Source: Saururus chinensis
Lineage: Eukaryota > Streptophyta > Magnoliopsida > Piperales > Saururaceae
Assembly (NCBI GenBank): GCA_035235625.1
Contig: CP141143.1
Location: forward strand, 24,163,092-24,227,091
Reading direction: 5' to 3'
Length of the DNA: 64,000 nt
The notes beneath the pieces were generated by a model. It did not search any database, was not told the DNA's origin, and saw only the letters and a list, made by a program, of their open reading frames with translations. The stretch's first letter is position 1; every line of letters starts with the position of its first letter. Shown here one piece after another: positions 11,401-23,000 of the stretch. Position numbers and translations under genes: made by a program.

Positions 11401-11500
11401 GTAAATATTTACTCTCTTTGTATATATATGAAGAGAGTAAATTACTCTCTTTGTATATAACAAAGTGAGTAAATATTTAATGTCTTTTTCCTTTGCACAG
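11401..11500 (+). other. intron-like segment inside the captured fragment
   Basis: It begins GTAAAT, ends CTTTGCACAG, and contains a short duplicated motif (actctctttgtatata). It separates the F3'H exon from a second open segment. The equivalents are at about 18665-18766 and 33882-33948. Confidence 0.45.
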
Positions 11501-11737
11501 TTGCTGCAGCAGAGCCTGCTGAAGATGCTAGAGTCGGACATCTTCACTGCCTCCAGCAGCTTCAATCCGAAGCACATCGCCCTCTTGATCAATTGGTTTC
11601 TCTCTGATTCGCAAGTCTATGATTCGAGGAAGCTCTACAGGGAGAGATGGACGGAGCTGGCGGAGGGATCCTCGGCAGAGCTAGAGCCGGCAAGGCATCG
11701 AGGAAGCCCTCCATACCATCAAGCTTTGAATCCTTAG
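11501..11737 (+). pseudogene. second captured exon-like segment, family not recognised
   Basis: The open segment includes LESDIFTASSSFNPKHIALL and YDSRKLYRERWTELAEGS. It follows the intron-like element in all three copies (11.5, 18.8 and 33.95 kb), with a premature stop at its start in the 18.8 kb copy. I do not recognise the family and it does not look like the next part of a P450. It may be a piece of another gene joined to the F3'H fragment before duplication. Confidence 0.4.
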
Positions 11738-11739
11738 TG

Positions 11740-12120
11740 TCAATTCCGGTTTGGGCTTCTGGTTTTGCGGCGGAACAACGACGCTTGAGGGGGAGGAGCA
11801 CAACCATTTCTAGTGGCAATAGGGGCGAGGTGGGAGTGGTGAGAAGGAGAAAGGCAGCGACCATGGGCAAGGGACGGTGACCGGTGGCATGAGGTGAGGT
11901 GAACGGAGAGGGAGAGGAGAGTGGGGAGCGAGGCATAAGCGGGGCAGTCTGGACGGAAATGAGAAGAGGTGGGGCAATGGGAGAAGAAGGTGGAGGCAGC
12001 AGAATGAGAATAGAGGAAGAGACGAAGGGTGGCTTAGGGTATTTTTGTCTGAAAATAAATTTTAGAGTTAATGATAAATTATTAAAAAAATTTATAATTA
12101 ACGTTTAATTATGTTTTAGG
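11740..12120. other. GA-rich non-coding DNA shared by the three captured fragments
   Basis: A purine-rich stretch (gtggtgagaaggag..., ggtggggcaatgggagaag) without gene signals recurs at 18980-19480 and 34200-34580. It ends in gttttaggtaatacttgaaattatataa. That string marks a shared junction in front of SKP1-A, -B and -C and in front of the MULE end at 19488. Confidence 0.5.
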
Positions 12121-12462
12121 TAATACTTGAAATTATATAAATCTGCAACGGCATATCACCAGACTGAGGAGGCAGTGAGACCCTTAAAACCTCCTCCTGA
12201 GCACGTGTTCGTGAAGAGCTGTAGAATCCTGGACTCAACTTACTGCCAAGGATCACTGCTTGTTGGTAATGTGAGAGTTTGAAGCAGTTGGATGCTACTG
12301 CAAACGTACATGACTCAGTTCAATTCTAGGAAAAGAGGATGTTTCCGAAAAGGAGTCATAATTGGAACTTTGTTCGAAGTCTCAGTTCAATTCGAGAAGG
12401 GATAGGAATCCTAATTTGGGAAGTTTCTTCCATCCCAGAGTGCAACCCAGCAAGGCAGCAAC

Positions 12463-12470
12463 TATAAATA
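12463..12470 (+). promoter_or_regulatory. TATA box of SKP1-A
   Basis: TATAAATA lies 99 bases before the ATG, in the context ctataaataggcggctcct that is conserved in copies B, C and (degenerate) D. A shared upstream block contains gaagtctcagttcaattcg near 12376-12395. Confidence 0.75.
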
Positions 12471-12568
12471 GGCGGCTCCTCGCACCGCATGTAATCATTC
12501 AAATCTTGCTTTCTTCCTCAGTTTCTCTCCCTCGTGTTGTGGTGCAATTGTAAGCCGCTTCGGTGGAG

Positions 12569-13051
12569 ATGGCCATGGCGGCGGGGAAGAAAGTGACGCT
12601 GATGAGCTCGGACGGAGAGGTGTTCGACGTGGAGGAGACCGTGGCCATGGAGATGCAGATGATCAATCTCATGATCGAGGACGACTGCGCGAACGACAAG
12701 ATCCCATTGCCGAACGTGACTGGCAAGGCCCTCGCCAAGGTGATCGAGTACTGCAAGAAGCATGCGGAGCAGAAGCAGATGGAGGAGGACAACGAGGCCG
12801 ACAAGGAGGAGCAACTCAAGGTATGGGACGCCGAGTTCGTCGATGTCGACACGGACACGCTCTTCCACCTCATTATGGCGGCAAACTACCTGGAAATCAA
12901 GAGCTTGATGGATCTGGGCTGCCAGAAAGTGGCGGACATGATCAAGGGGAACTCGGTCGAGGAACTCCGGCAGACGTTTCAGATCGAAAACGACTTCACA
13001 CCAGAAGAGGAAGAGGAGATTCGGAGGGAGAACGCATGGGCCTTCGAGTGA
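12569..13051 (+). CDS. SKP1: SKP1-like protein A (SCF ubiquitin ligase adaptor)
   Basis: The 160-residue intronless gene has the usual SKP1 length. The product bridges CUL1 and F-box proteins in SCF E3 ligases, in nucleus and cytosol. The N-terminal POZ fold starts [17 protein letters not shown] and includes [18 protein letters not shown]. An acidic linker follows, then [17 protein letters not shown]. The C-terminal F-box-binding region ends [19 protein letters not shown]. The ATG at 12569 was chosen because it is the first ATG after the TATA box, with good context (gagATGG); a second ATG lies two codons on. Compared with B and C it has Gly in DLGCQKV, Asn in IKGNSVEE and Gln in ELRQTF, where the others keep the usual Ala, Lys and Lys. 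A Copia LTR begins 94 bases after the stop. Confidence 0.93.
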   Translation: MAMAAGKKVTLMSSDGEVFDVEETVAMEMQMINLMIEDDCANDKIPLPNVTGKALAKVIEYCKKHAEQKQMEEDNEADKEEQLKVWDAEFVDVDTDTLFHLIMAANYLEIKSLMDLGCQKVADMIKGNSVEELRQTFQIENDFTPEEEEEIRRENAWAFE

Positions 13052-13144
13052 TGATGAACTGAAACCGTGAGACCGCTGGTTTGGACATTATTATTTGTTT
13101 GTAAACTTTTCTGCAGGTCATTTATTTTTTCTTTAGTTAGCTAG

Positions 13145-13426
13145 TGTGGAGAGGATGAGTGAAAAAGAAAGAAAAATGTAATGGATATAGTTTTTAATAG
13201 GAAACATCAAAGGGATTTGTGTTGAGAAGATAACGACACAAAGCAAAGAAATGCTCTGTTTCTTACTGTTTGCAAATGGCGGCTTCTCACTTTGCCCGAA
13301 TGTATAGTCACTGTTTCAATATCAAAATCCCTAATATACAACAAAGTCATTATATAAATAAATTATCCTAAAAATTTATGAAAATTACAAAGTAATGCCA
13401 TTAGACCATTGACCCGTTTTTAACAC
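13145..13426 (-). repeat. Copia LTR (3' LTR on the minus strand)
   Basis: On the + strand it starts TGTGGAGAGG and ends TTTTTAACA (TG..CA). The purine-rich tract (minus strand aaattaaggag) borders it at 13427. It interrupts the SKP1-A 3' flank at a position where B and C continue in common sequence. Confidence 0.7.
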
Positions 13427-15631
13427 TCCTTAATTTGTAATTTTCATACGGTTTTTAAAATATATAAAATTTTTAATTGTTATCATTTTAGTGAACACAT
13501 TGGTTAATTAATCATTAGTTTTGATAAACTTCAATTCAACTTCAATTTTCTTGACTAGTTCTCTTATGTAATAATGTCTCAACTCAATGTGGTTTGTTCT
13601 TTTATGAAAGATTAGATTTTTAGTCATTATAATGGTCGACATATTGTCATAAAAAAATTGTTGTTGGATATGCTTACTCATACATAAAATCCTTGAGAAT
13701 TCTCCTTAACCAAACAGCTTCGCATGATGAACTTAAAGATGAGATATACTCGGCTTCGGCGGAGGAGAGAGCAACAATGTCTTGCTTCTTTGATTCCATG
13801 CTCTTGGAGCTTATTTGAGTCCATACAAAACTTTGTTAAGTTTGTAGACCTTCCCTTCCTTGCCTTTGACTTTGTATCCCTGTGGTTGCTCAACATAGAC
13901 GTCTTCTTCAAGCTTTCTATTTAAAAAGGTTGATTTGACATCAAATTGATACACTTGTAGTTTCAATTGAGCAGTAAGTAGAAGAACAAATTTTATAGTT
14001 TACATTCTTGCAACGGGAGCATAGGTTTTATTGAAGTCGATGTCGGGTTGTTGTGAGTACCCTTTTGCAACTAGCCTTGCTTTATGTTTTTGAATTGAGT
14101 CATCTTCATTGAACTCTATTATATACACCAATTTCAATCCAATTACTTCTTTGTCTTGAGGTTTATCAACTAACTCCCATGTCATATTTTTCTCAATCAT
14201 ATTCATCTCACTATCCATTGCTTCTATCCAAACTTCTTCTCTTGAAGCATCTTCAAATTTTATTTGATCACAAGAAAAGAATGCAACATCACATTTATCA
14301 TAAATTTCTTGAAGTGAGCGTACCTTTCTTGGAGGTGAATCATTATCCACATTATTTAGATTAATTTTCCATATGCTTGAATCTTGCCTTGGAGGAGTTT
14401 CATGTTCTTATGATTGTAAACCATTTGAAGTTTGATGACTTGATGTAGCCCATTCTTTTTTATCTTTTACATACACTTTTGAAGATCCACCATTGTTTTC
14501 TTCAAAGTTCCATGAGCCTTCTTCATCAAAGATTATATCTCTTGAAATTACCAATTACTTCATTTTAAGATTGAAAAGCCTATAAGCATTGGATTTTTCA
14601 CTATTTCCAATGAAGATGCATTTTTCTCATTTCTCATCAAACTTTCTTTTCTTTTGTGTAGAAATATTAGTATAAACAATGCATCCAAAAACTTTGAAAT
14701 AACTTACTTGTGGTTTTTTTTTGTGCCATGCCTCATATGGTGTCATGTTTCAAACTGCCTTTGTTGGAGACCTATTAAGAATATAAGTGGCCGTATTAAC
14801 GACTTTTTCCCAAAATTGGTTTGGAAGATTATTCCCTTTGAGTCTGCTTCTTGCCATCTCTACAATGGTTCTATTTCTTCTTTTCACTACACCATTTTTG
14901 TTAAGGTGTGTAGCTAGTTGTTTGATCTCTCTTGATGTCATGTTCTTTGCAAAAATCCTAAAATTCTCTTAATGTGAATTCACCACTACATTCGGTCCTC
15001 AAGGCATTCAATGTCTTTCCACTTTGATTTTCTACAAATATTTTGAATTGCACAAATATAGAAAATATATCCGATTTGACATATATAATATAAACCCACA
15101 TCATTCTTGTAAAATCATCTACAAAGAGTAGAAAATACCTTTTCTTGTTAAATAATGGTGTGTTTCTTGGTCCACATATATCGGCATGAACAAGCTCAAG
15201 TGGTTCTTTTGATCTCCAAGTCGACTCCGAAAATGATCGTCTATGTTATTTTCCATATATGCACCCCTCATAAATATCTTCTTCTTGATTGATTCTTTGA
15301 AGTCCAAAAACCATGTTCTTTTGATTGAGCAAAGTAGGGCTCCTATAGTTCAAATACCTGAACCTCAAGTGTCATAATAGAGAGTCATCCATATGAATAG
15401 CCTTCATTCCATAGTTTGCACAAAGAGACATAACTAATGGAAATATCTTGTTTGATGCCATTTTGACCTTTGCTATCACTTGCCCCATGCTTTTATTATT
15501 TTTAACACATTAAACTTTGTCAAAATGCACTTTATAGCCTCTTTGCATAAGTTGCTCCACACTAAAAATAGATAAACTTCTATAAAAGAATAAATACATG
15601 CAAACAATTAATAATGACAAGAAACAAACTG

Positions 15632-16090
15632 AAACATGAAATAACGAATGCTAAAATCAAATAGTATAATATTGAACCACCCTTTATTCAAAGGTTGCAT
15701 TTTGTACCAAAATTACTAAAATTATATAAAGACAAATGGTCATTTTGCTTCATGATAAGGCTAGTGGGTATACGTATACATTACAAGAAAATCTCACACC
15801 TTTGGGCCTATGGATTCACTCATGTTTCAATATATAACCCTCTACCCTATCCTAATTATATAATGCTAACTACCACCTCCCTTTGGGATCAGATGATAAT
15901 CATTGTCACATAATCAAAATTTGGTGACAACACATGATTTATGTATGCGAATCCATGCACCCCATGGTATAATTCTATACAATTCACACTTTGAAAATAA
16001 CTTAGAATGCTTTGGCCACATCTAAGTCGTCCCAACAGACATGGGAACTTAATTTGTGGTTATCACCTTCTCATATAAAAATATGAGTGG
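15632..16090. repeat. dispersed repeat of about 460 bp inserted in the Copia internal region
   Basis: It matches 48778-49245 almost throughout; both contain aatcaaaatttggtgaca and gaaaataacttagaatgctt. The surrounding Copia coding DNA is duplicated on both sides (about 15447-15560 and 16137-16256). The repeat has no coding content and I cannot name the family. Confidence 0.6.
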
Positions 16091-17500
16091 AATAGATCAT
16101 CTTTGTCAAAATGCACCTTGCCTTTATTAATTAAAATAACTTGTTTGGTATCATTTTTGCATTTGGTATCACTTGTACCTTGCCTTTTTTAAATACAATA
16201 CATCATTTTTGTCAAAGTGCACTTTATAGCCTCTTTGCATAAGTTGCCCGATACTGAGCAAATTTGTGTTAAATTGGGAACATAAAGAACATCATAAATG
16301 AGTTTAGACGTACATTTCTTTATTTGGACTGCTATGATTCCTTTGCCCTCAACTGTTTGCATTTTTCTATCTCCTAGCTTTACTTACGAGTTGTTATTTT
16401 GTTCAAGCTTCAAAAACTTTTTTGATTGCCCGCCATGTGGTTGTTACAACCACTATTTAAGTACCAAACATCATTTCTTTCTTCTTGTCTGTTCATGCAA
16501 GAGTAGAATAAATAACTTTGTTTATCTTCCTCCTTTTCGGTGAAATATGTTTGGTCCTTATTTTGAAGCAATCCTTTGGAGCATAAGTATGGTGATTGCA
16601 TCTCTTGCATTTAAAATAGCAATCATCGACAACATGATTTATTTTCTTACAAATGAAACAACTATTGTTTTACTTTTCATATTTACCTCTTCCATTTCCC
16701 TGATACCCCTTTCAGACTCTACCTTGAAATAAATTATTTTAAAAATTTTTATTTTCATAATCTTCCCTTTTTTCCTTGAAAGTCAATTTGGATTGAAAAA
16801 ATTCTCCATGGAGGAAGGAGTAAACTTCTTCATTCTTGCTTCATGAGTTTTAAGAGAACTCATAAACTCATGCATGCTTAATTTTGATAAATCTCCTCTT
16901 CAATAGCGACTACAACATGCACAAATGTGGCCGGCATGCTTCTTAAAACTTCTTGCACAATCTTCTTATCCGGAATACTATCTCCATAGTTTCTAATTTG
17001 ATTAACAATGGTAGCAACTATAGAGTTAAAATTTTGAACATTCTCACTATCTTTCATTTCATATTTGTCAAAATCCCTCCATAAAGTTTGAAGCTCGATA
17101 GAAATTACCTTTTCAGTCCTTTAAAATTTATTTTTCAAAATTTTTCATTCTTCGTTTGATCTTGTGGAAACAATGATTCTTGAAAAAATTACTTTGCTTA
17201 TCGCTTGTTGTATGTAAAATAGGGCTTTTGCATCTTGCTTTTGTTATCTTTCTATGCATTCTTCTTTTATTCATCGCAAGTGGCTAGGGCTTCTCTATTT
17301 TGTAGTTCTTCACAGCCTTCTTCAACATACTCCCATTGATCTTTGGATATGAAGAGAGTCCTCATTTGTATGCTCTAAAAATCGTAGCTTTCCCCATCGA
17401 ATGTCGGCAACGTAAGCTTCTCCGATGAAAAACTTAAACATGAAGCCATGGTGATTTTAGGAAACCCAATAAATTTGATATTTACCTCAACTACCAAATT

Positions 17501-17781
17501 TATTAGAGATGATGAGTAATAGAGTAAAAAAAAAGTGAAGCATAATGTTTTTAATGGAAGAAATCAAAGGGTTTTTACAGTTGAGAAGATGGACAACAAA
17601 CTAAGAAGAAAGAAAAAAAAGGCTATGTTTTTTTACTGTAGGAGAGATGGCTTCACTTTTTCATCGTTACAAAAGTCCTTACATTGGATGACATACAAGA
17701 TGATATTACATAAACAAACCACCCAAATAAGTAACAAAAATTACAAAGTAGCCATTGGACTATTTTGACCCACTTTTAACA
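17501..17781 (-). repeat. Copia LTR (5' LTR on the minus strand)
   Basis: It is the partner of 13145-13426. It begins tattagagatgatgag (a decayed TG end) and ends cttttaaca. Its outer neighbour is not host DNA but another RNase H tail at 17782-17931. Confidence 0.7.
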
Positions 17782-17931
17782 CTCCTTAATTTGTAATTTT
17801 TATAAAGTTTCTAAAATATAAAACTTCTCAATTGTCAATGCTTGGTGAACACATCGGTTAATTGATCATTGGTCTTGATAAACGTCAACTATATAGTCTT
17901 TATTCATTTGATATACTTATTGTATTTCACA
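17782..17931 (-). mobile_element. RNase H tail of a second Copia copy, fused in tandem
   Basis: The minus strand reads TFIKTNDQLTDVFTKH then stop, the usual end of Copia RNase H, followed by the purine tract and the shared LTR. This implies an LTR-internal-LTR-internal tandem of which only the tail of the outer copy survives. Confidence 0.65.
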
Positions 17932-18141
17932 ATTTATAATTTAGAAAAATATGTCATCCACTCTTATGAGCAGGCTTTATCTTATGCCAGGTCTAAAAGG
18001 CCTGTGAAATTTATTTAAAGTTCACATAATTTTTATTTTTGGACAAATTTACCTTCTTCCTTCTTTCTTACGTTTTCCCTTCTTCTTCCTTCCACCTTCA
18101 TCCATCATCTAGATCTTTAGTTCCACCTTTATCTTTCTTTC

Positions 18142-18664
18142 ATGGATCTCCTCTTCTCCTCCCTATTCTTGGTCTTCCTTAGCTAACTTCTCCTCACCCT
18201 TAGGGGCCACCTCTTTGGCTGCCACTGCCACCCCCCAAGACCCTGGCCCATCCTCAGTAACCTTCCCCACCTTGGCCCCGTCCCCCGCAAAGGCCCTCAA
18301 TGACTTCTGCCACATTCGGGAGGATGAGGTCACCACCGTCGTCACACCCCTCTCCCATTGTGCCACCACCGGCTAGGTTGCCAAACTCAGCGATCTGCTC
18401 AACGTTTGCACCACCAACACCCTCAAAAGGGTGATGTTGGGTTTGAGGAAGGGGTAGGGAAGGAGGCGAGTGAGTTCAAGGAGATGGTGGTGGAGCTGAT
18501 GGTCCTAGATGGCATCTTCAACGTAGGCGATTTCATCCAAGGCGTTGCTAGAAAGATGAAGTGCCTCCACTGCCGCTTCAACTCCTTCCTCTTCTACATC
18601 CTCAATGACCACCATGGCTCCTCCGGCCTCAACCACGAGTGCCACCAAGACATCCTAACAAAGA
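18142..18664 (+). pseudogene. captured flavonoid 3'-hydroxylase (CYP75B) fragment, copy 2, with N-terminal anchor
   Basis: This is the most complete N-terminus of the three copies. ATG at 18142 gives MDLLFSSLFLVFLS, then a stop, then LLLTLRGHLFG and PPRPWPILSNLPHLGPVP, the membrane anchor and proline-rich hinge of a microsomal P450. After a deletion it resumes with DFCHIREDEVTTVV, LSDLLNVCTTNTLKRVMLG, and MVVELMVLDGIFNVGDFI. Here the GDFI segment is further shortened. Stops within the frame make it non-functional. Upstream is the Copia tail; downstream is the second exon-like segment from 18767. Confidence 0.78.
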
Positions 18665-18766
18665 TAGTAAATATTTACTCTCTTTGTATATATATGAAGA
18701 GAGTAAATTACTCTCTTTGTATATAACAATGTGAGTAAATATTTAATGTCTTCTTCCTTTCCACAG

Positions 18767-18960
18767 TTGCTACAGTAGAGCCTGCTGGAGGTGCTAGAGT
18801 CGGACATCTTCACTGCCTCTAGCAAAACCTATCTGAAGCTCATCGCCCTTTTGATCAATTGGTTTCTCTCTGATTCACAAGTCTACGATTCGAGGAAGCT
18901 CAACAGGGAGAGATGGTCAGAGCTGGCTGAGGGATCCTCGGTAGAGCTATAGCAGGGAGG
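18767..18960 (+). pseudogene. second captured exon-like segment, copy 2
   Basis: It is homologous to 11501-11737 and 33949-34185 and follows a TTCCACAG acceptor. It carries a stop at its fourth codon (LLQ*SLLEVLESDIFTA). The family is not recognised. Confidence 0.4.
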
Positions 18961-19487
18961 GCCTCAAAGGAGGCCCTCCATACCATCAAGCTTTGAATCC
19001 TTAGTGTTAGTTCTGGTCTGGGCTTCTGGCTCAGTGGAAGAACAGTGGCGCTTGAAGGGGAGGAGTGCAGCCATTTCTAGTAGCAATAGGGGCGAGGGTG
19101 AAGTGGTGAGAAGGAGCAGAGGTGGTGACCTTGGGAGAGGGATGGTGACCGGCGGTGCGAGGTGAACAGAGAGGGAGAGGTGAGTGGGGAGCGAGGCATA
19201 AGTGGGGCAGTTTGGATGGAGATGAGAAGAGGTGGGGTGATGGGAGAAGAAGGTGGAGGCGGCCGGAGAAGGAAACCGCGGTGAGGAGATTATACGGCTA
19301 GCAGCGGTAGGGATGTGAGGTGAACATAGATGGAAATGGAGACAACAGAATGAGAATAGATGAAGAGAAGGAAGGTGGCTGGGGGCATTTTTTTTTCTGA
19401 ATATATATTTTAGAGTTAATGAAAAATTAATAAATTTTTTTGTAGTTAATGTTTTAATATGTTTTAGGTAATACTTGAAATTATATA

Positions 19488-19640
19488 AGAGTTTTTTCCA
19501 TATTGCCTGGCCGAAGAGTAAGAAATTCCATATTCCCTAGATTTTAAACACAAATTCCATCAAACTTGGAATACCACGATATAATGTAATTTTTGGACAA
19601 AAATACCCCTGATTGAAGATAGGGTTTTATATCGTGTAAA
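19488..19640 (+). mobile_element. probable left terminus (TIR) of the MULE, unit B
   Basis: At 19488 the shared string aaattatataa stops matching the SKP1 upstream region and changes to gagttttttccatattgcct. A diverged relative of this end occurs at 51798-51910 (catttttccatattacctac). The opposite inverted terminus was not found and no 9-bp target duplication can be shown. The assignment therefore rests on the junction, the repeated occurrence and the Ulp1 gene that follows. Confidence 0.45.
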
Positions 19641-20069
19641 ACCCTCATGAAGTCGCATTCACACGCAAGCGACTTCAGACGCCGGCGATTCCTCTGATTG
19701 AAAAGTCTGTTCCAATTTTTGACACATCAATTTCGTCATTTGGAGCATTGAGCAGCATTCATGCAGCATGAGAGGAGATTTTGTGACCTATTTGACCAGT
19801 GATTACAAAAAACTATAGTTGAATTTTCAAAGATTAGGGTTTTTTTGATTCCAGAAGTAGTTTTCAAAAAACACTTTGGAGTTAGTTCCATGTTAGCTTG
19901 TTTTGCAAGGTGATTTTAAAACTGTACGCCCAAAGCAAGTTTTGGCCATATAGCGAGGTTCCGTTTGACTCAATCCAGGTAAAGGAGTGAACTTTGGAGA
20001 TAATTAGTGACCGATCGAGGGGTTAATCCAGCTTGGATCCGGTTTGGAGAAAACCACCTGTGTTTTGTG
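19641..20069 (+). other. MULE 5' region, no gene seen
   Basis: This non-coding AT-rich stretch leads to a splice donor at 20070 (TGTG|GTAAGG). It is plausibly the promoter and untranslated leader of the Ulp1-like gene. No TATA box stands out. Confidence 0.35.
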
Positions 20070-23000
20070 GTAAGGCCTTTACCAAAATCTAGATTGTATA
20101 TTTATATACATGATTTTTTGTTTGTCGTGTGATAGAACACACGACATAGCTAGTCAAAGCAAACTATCGAGTTTTCAGAAAGACGATAAGTCATCTATCG
20201 TGTGTTATATAAGACACTGGCAACACAATATTCAACCGTTGTGATATCGTATATGAGAGGTCCGCTTATTGTATGTTTGATAACACAATATATATACTTA
20301 TTGTATATATAGAAGTTAGTTAGATAATGTGAATCAATGCAACTATTGATTATGGTCATGACCTATTGTTGATATACATATATTTATCCAATTTTGCAGT
20401 AAAGTTAGGGTATTAAGCAAATGGCGGAGTCAATGAAGGCAACAAAAGATAAGAAGAAGAGAATCTATGCGAGAAGGCTGGGTTTAAGAACGAATAGCTT
20501 CCCCACTCGACTTCGTCTATCAAAAGACCTTGTAGATTCACGTCTGAGATGCAAGGCCATCTTGGTGGAGACTAGGTTCTACCCAGTATTTGATTGCGAG
20601 CCCATCATCATCTCTAGGCCACTCTTGGACGTTCTCATTAATGAGTGTTGGGATGACTCATAGGAGGTCTTCAACATTAGGGGCAAAAGACTACCCCTTA
20701 TTGTGGATGAAGTGGCAATGAACACGGGTTTGAGTGGAAAAGGGAACCCATGTAAATTGGAAAGTAGAAAGGGGAAAGCTGCCCAAGGCAAGGGAAAATT
20801 CTACAAGAAGTTCTTCCAAGGGAAGCGGTTGGAGAAGATAGGACTTGAAGAAATGTTGAAAGAAGTGGCTACCGACACATGGACTGTTAGATGAGGACTT
20901 AGCATGGTTGGCTATCGTGCACATGGGGGTCTTAGTGTTATTTACACAGAGCAATATCCTCAACTCTGTGTGATTACATAGATGACATGTTGGTCGTGGG
21001 GAGCTACAATTGGGCTGGGGCTGTGCATGATATGTTGATGAGAGGCATATCATCAGCCCACCGGAACATCATGAGCAGACAGGATAAGCGCTCCGCCACA
21101 GCTGAAATTCTCATTGGGGCTTCATTAGTTCTCCAAGTAATGCTCGTATTATAGATATCATGATAAATTCTATTATCGTTTGTCTAATAACACGATATTT
21201 CTACAAACACATGTATATCGCTGTATCGCTCACACGATATAAAATCCATCTTGTTATAAAAATACATGGTACAACACACTCGTAGAAATATCGTGTATAA
21301 GACATTACACGATAATGAACTATCGTGTAATCGGTAACATGATTTGGCCGTGAAGCGTGTTATACGTAACATGACTATTATTGTCATCTTTACACAACTG
21401 ATCATTATCTTTTGTTTTGTCCACCAAGGATGGTTTTATGAGCATACCTCTATATGGGCTCCCAGTGGTCTTCCATTTAGCCCGAGGTGCAAGAGGTGGC
21501 CCGGATTCACCTAACATTTGAACGACATTGAGAAGGATGCTAAACTTGACCCAGCCGATGAAAAGGCGAGGAAGAAGCTTCTAGCTCATCATTGGATGAG
21601 GAAGTGGTAAGAGGAGGTGTTCATGCATTTGAAGCCTGACTCCCATATTATGCGAATCACACCAATTGCTGAAGAGGCCTACTTGATGGATGGCCAAAAG
21701 GCGACCCTGAAGGCTAAGAAGGTGGGTACGCAGAGAATGATACATCGGACAATGAAACCCATCCACTCCCACCATGACGAGACTTCGGGGCATATACATT
21801 CTGGCTAGAACATCATTGAATCATTCTTCATGCCAGTAGATATCATGACTAGAATTTGTGATGTTATTTTGAAAAAGGCTGTTCTCTACATTGAGCGGGG
21901 ATGGAACACTGAGAGAGTTGAAATTGCACTGAAGCAGGTTAAAAATGATATGGAGGTGGCAACAAGCCTCATAGAACAAATGCAACACCCTGAGGAACCG
22001 GAGATAGAATAGCCGCATGAACCCCCTCAATCGGAAGTCCCCCAAGGATCAACCCCTCCTCCAAGAACCAAAGGATCTCCATCGGTTCGTGTCAAGTCAT
22101 GAGCTTCAAAATCTAGAGAAGCACCCCAACCATCTGCCCATGAAAATATACTAGTACTTGTCCCTCAGCTAGTGGACGAGGGATTCATTTTGAGTAAGTA
22201 CAATGATTTAATGTATAGTGTTCATGTGGGGATCTTCGTGTAATTGAGTATACAATAGCCTAAACAGTTGTTCTTTAAGAAAGACGATTTCGTTGTGGTA
22301 GTGTGATCAATCACATGAGCATTGAACCAGGGCTTTGTTAAAAAAACACTCTGGCTGTGGTCGTGTGATCGTTAAGACGATTAGGCCATTTTTTATTTTT
22401 TCATCAATACGATATTGTGTTTCATCATGTAAGCTAAAACACGATTGGCGTGCATATCGTTTATTGACTAATTCAATTGCTTACTTCTTAAATGCAGAGA
22501 AAAGGTAGCCACAAGCTGCCTCCAAAATAAAGAAGAAGACATGTCAGAAGTTGCAAAGGACCATAATGAGAGTTTTAAAGAAAATGAATGAAGAAGTCCA
22601 GGATCAAACCTAAGAGGTTGATGAACAACCTCGGGAGGTCGAAGAATAACCCCGGGAGGGACTGGAACAACCCTTGGAGGGACCGAAAGAACCCCGGGAA
22701 GCAAATAAAGGAGGGGATCGTACAAATAAAGAAGTACTTTGTCAAAAGTCAATAAAACTGAGATTTAAGTGGAAAGCTGCTTGTATCGCACCCTTCCTAT
22801 GTCTGGTGCCCTAGAAGTCGAGGTACACCGCTGTTGAACCACCTACTAAAGGTGAGGAGGCAGTCGACAAGGGGGTTGCTTTGGGCTCAAAGAAGATGAA
22901 GCATTTCAGTAGCTACGTGGAGGAGAAGTTAGCCATGTTTGGACCCATGGAATAGAATGCAAAGCCTAGTGACGAAGTTCCTCTGGCATTAGTCCCTGGT

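Larger units (their letters stand above)
13145..17781 (-). mobile_element. Ty1/Copia retrotransposon, minus strand, degenerate and internally deleted
   Basis: The LTRs lie at 13145-13426 and 17501-17781 and share, for example, the ttaacactccttaatttg border and a gaaatcaaaggg-like core. On the minus strand a degraded tRNA-Met-type primer site (17485-17498) precedes gag (about 17450-16750). Next come a zinc-knuckle region, a protease region (VWYLNSGCNNHMAGN, 16410-16610), integrase (NRTIVEMARS, 14750-14941; SPTKAV), reverse transcriptase (WIEAMDSEMNMIEKNMTWEL; HKARLVAKGYSQQ, 14000-14350) and an RNase H tail (TIFYDNMSTIIMTK, near 13630). RT passes straight from the KVLYGLK region to RNase H near 13790, so the RT core is deleted. 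Stops and frameshifts are frequent. No target duplication is found. Confidence 0.85.

Noticed and set aside
12499..12873. Long minus-strand frames opposite SKP1 genes (also 34946-35534 and 52333-53134)
   Set aside because: They are shadows of the GC-rich SKP1 coding region; the plus-strand frames carry the conserved protein.
13145..17781. Simple single Copia insertion into the SKP1-A 3' UTR with target duplication
   Set aside because: The sequence after the outer LTR is another Copia RNase H tail and then the F3'H fragment, not the SKP1 3' flank seen in B and C.
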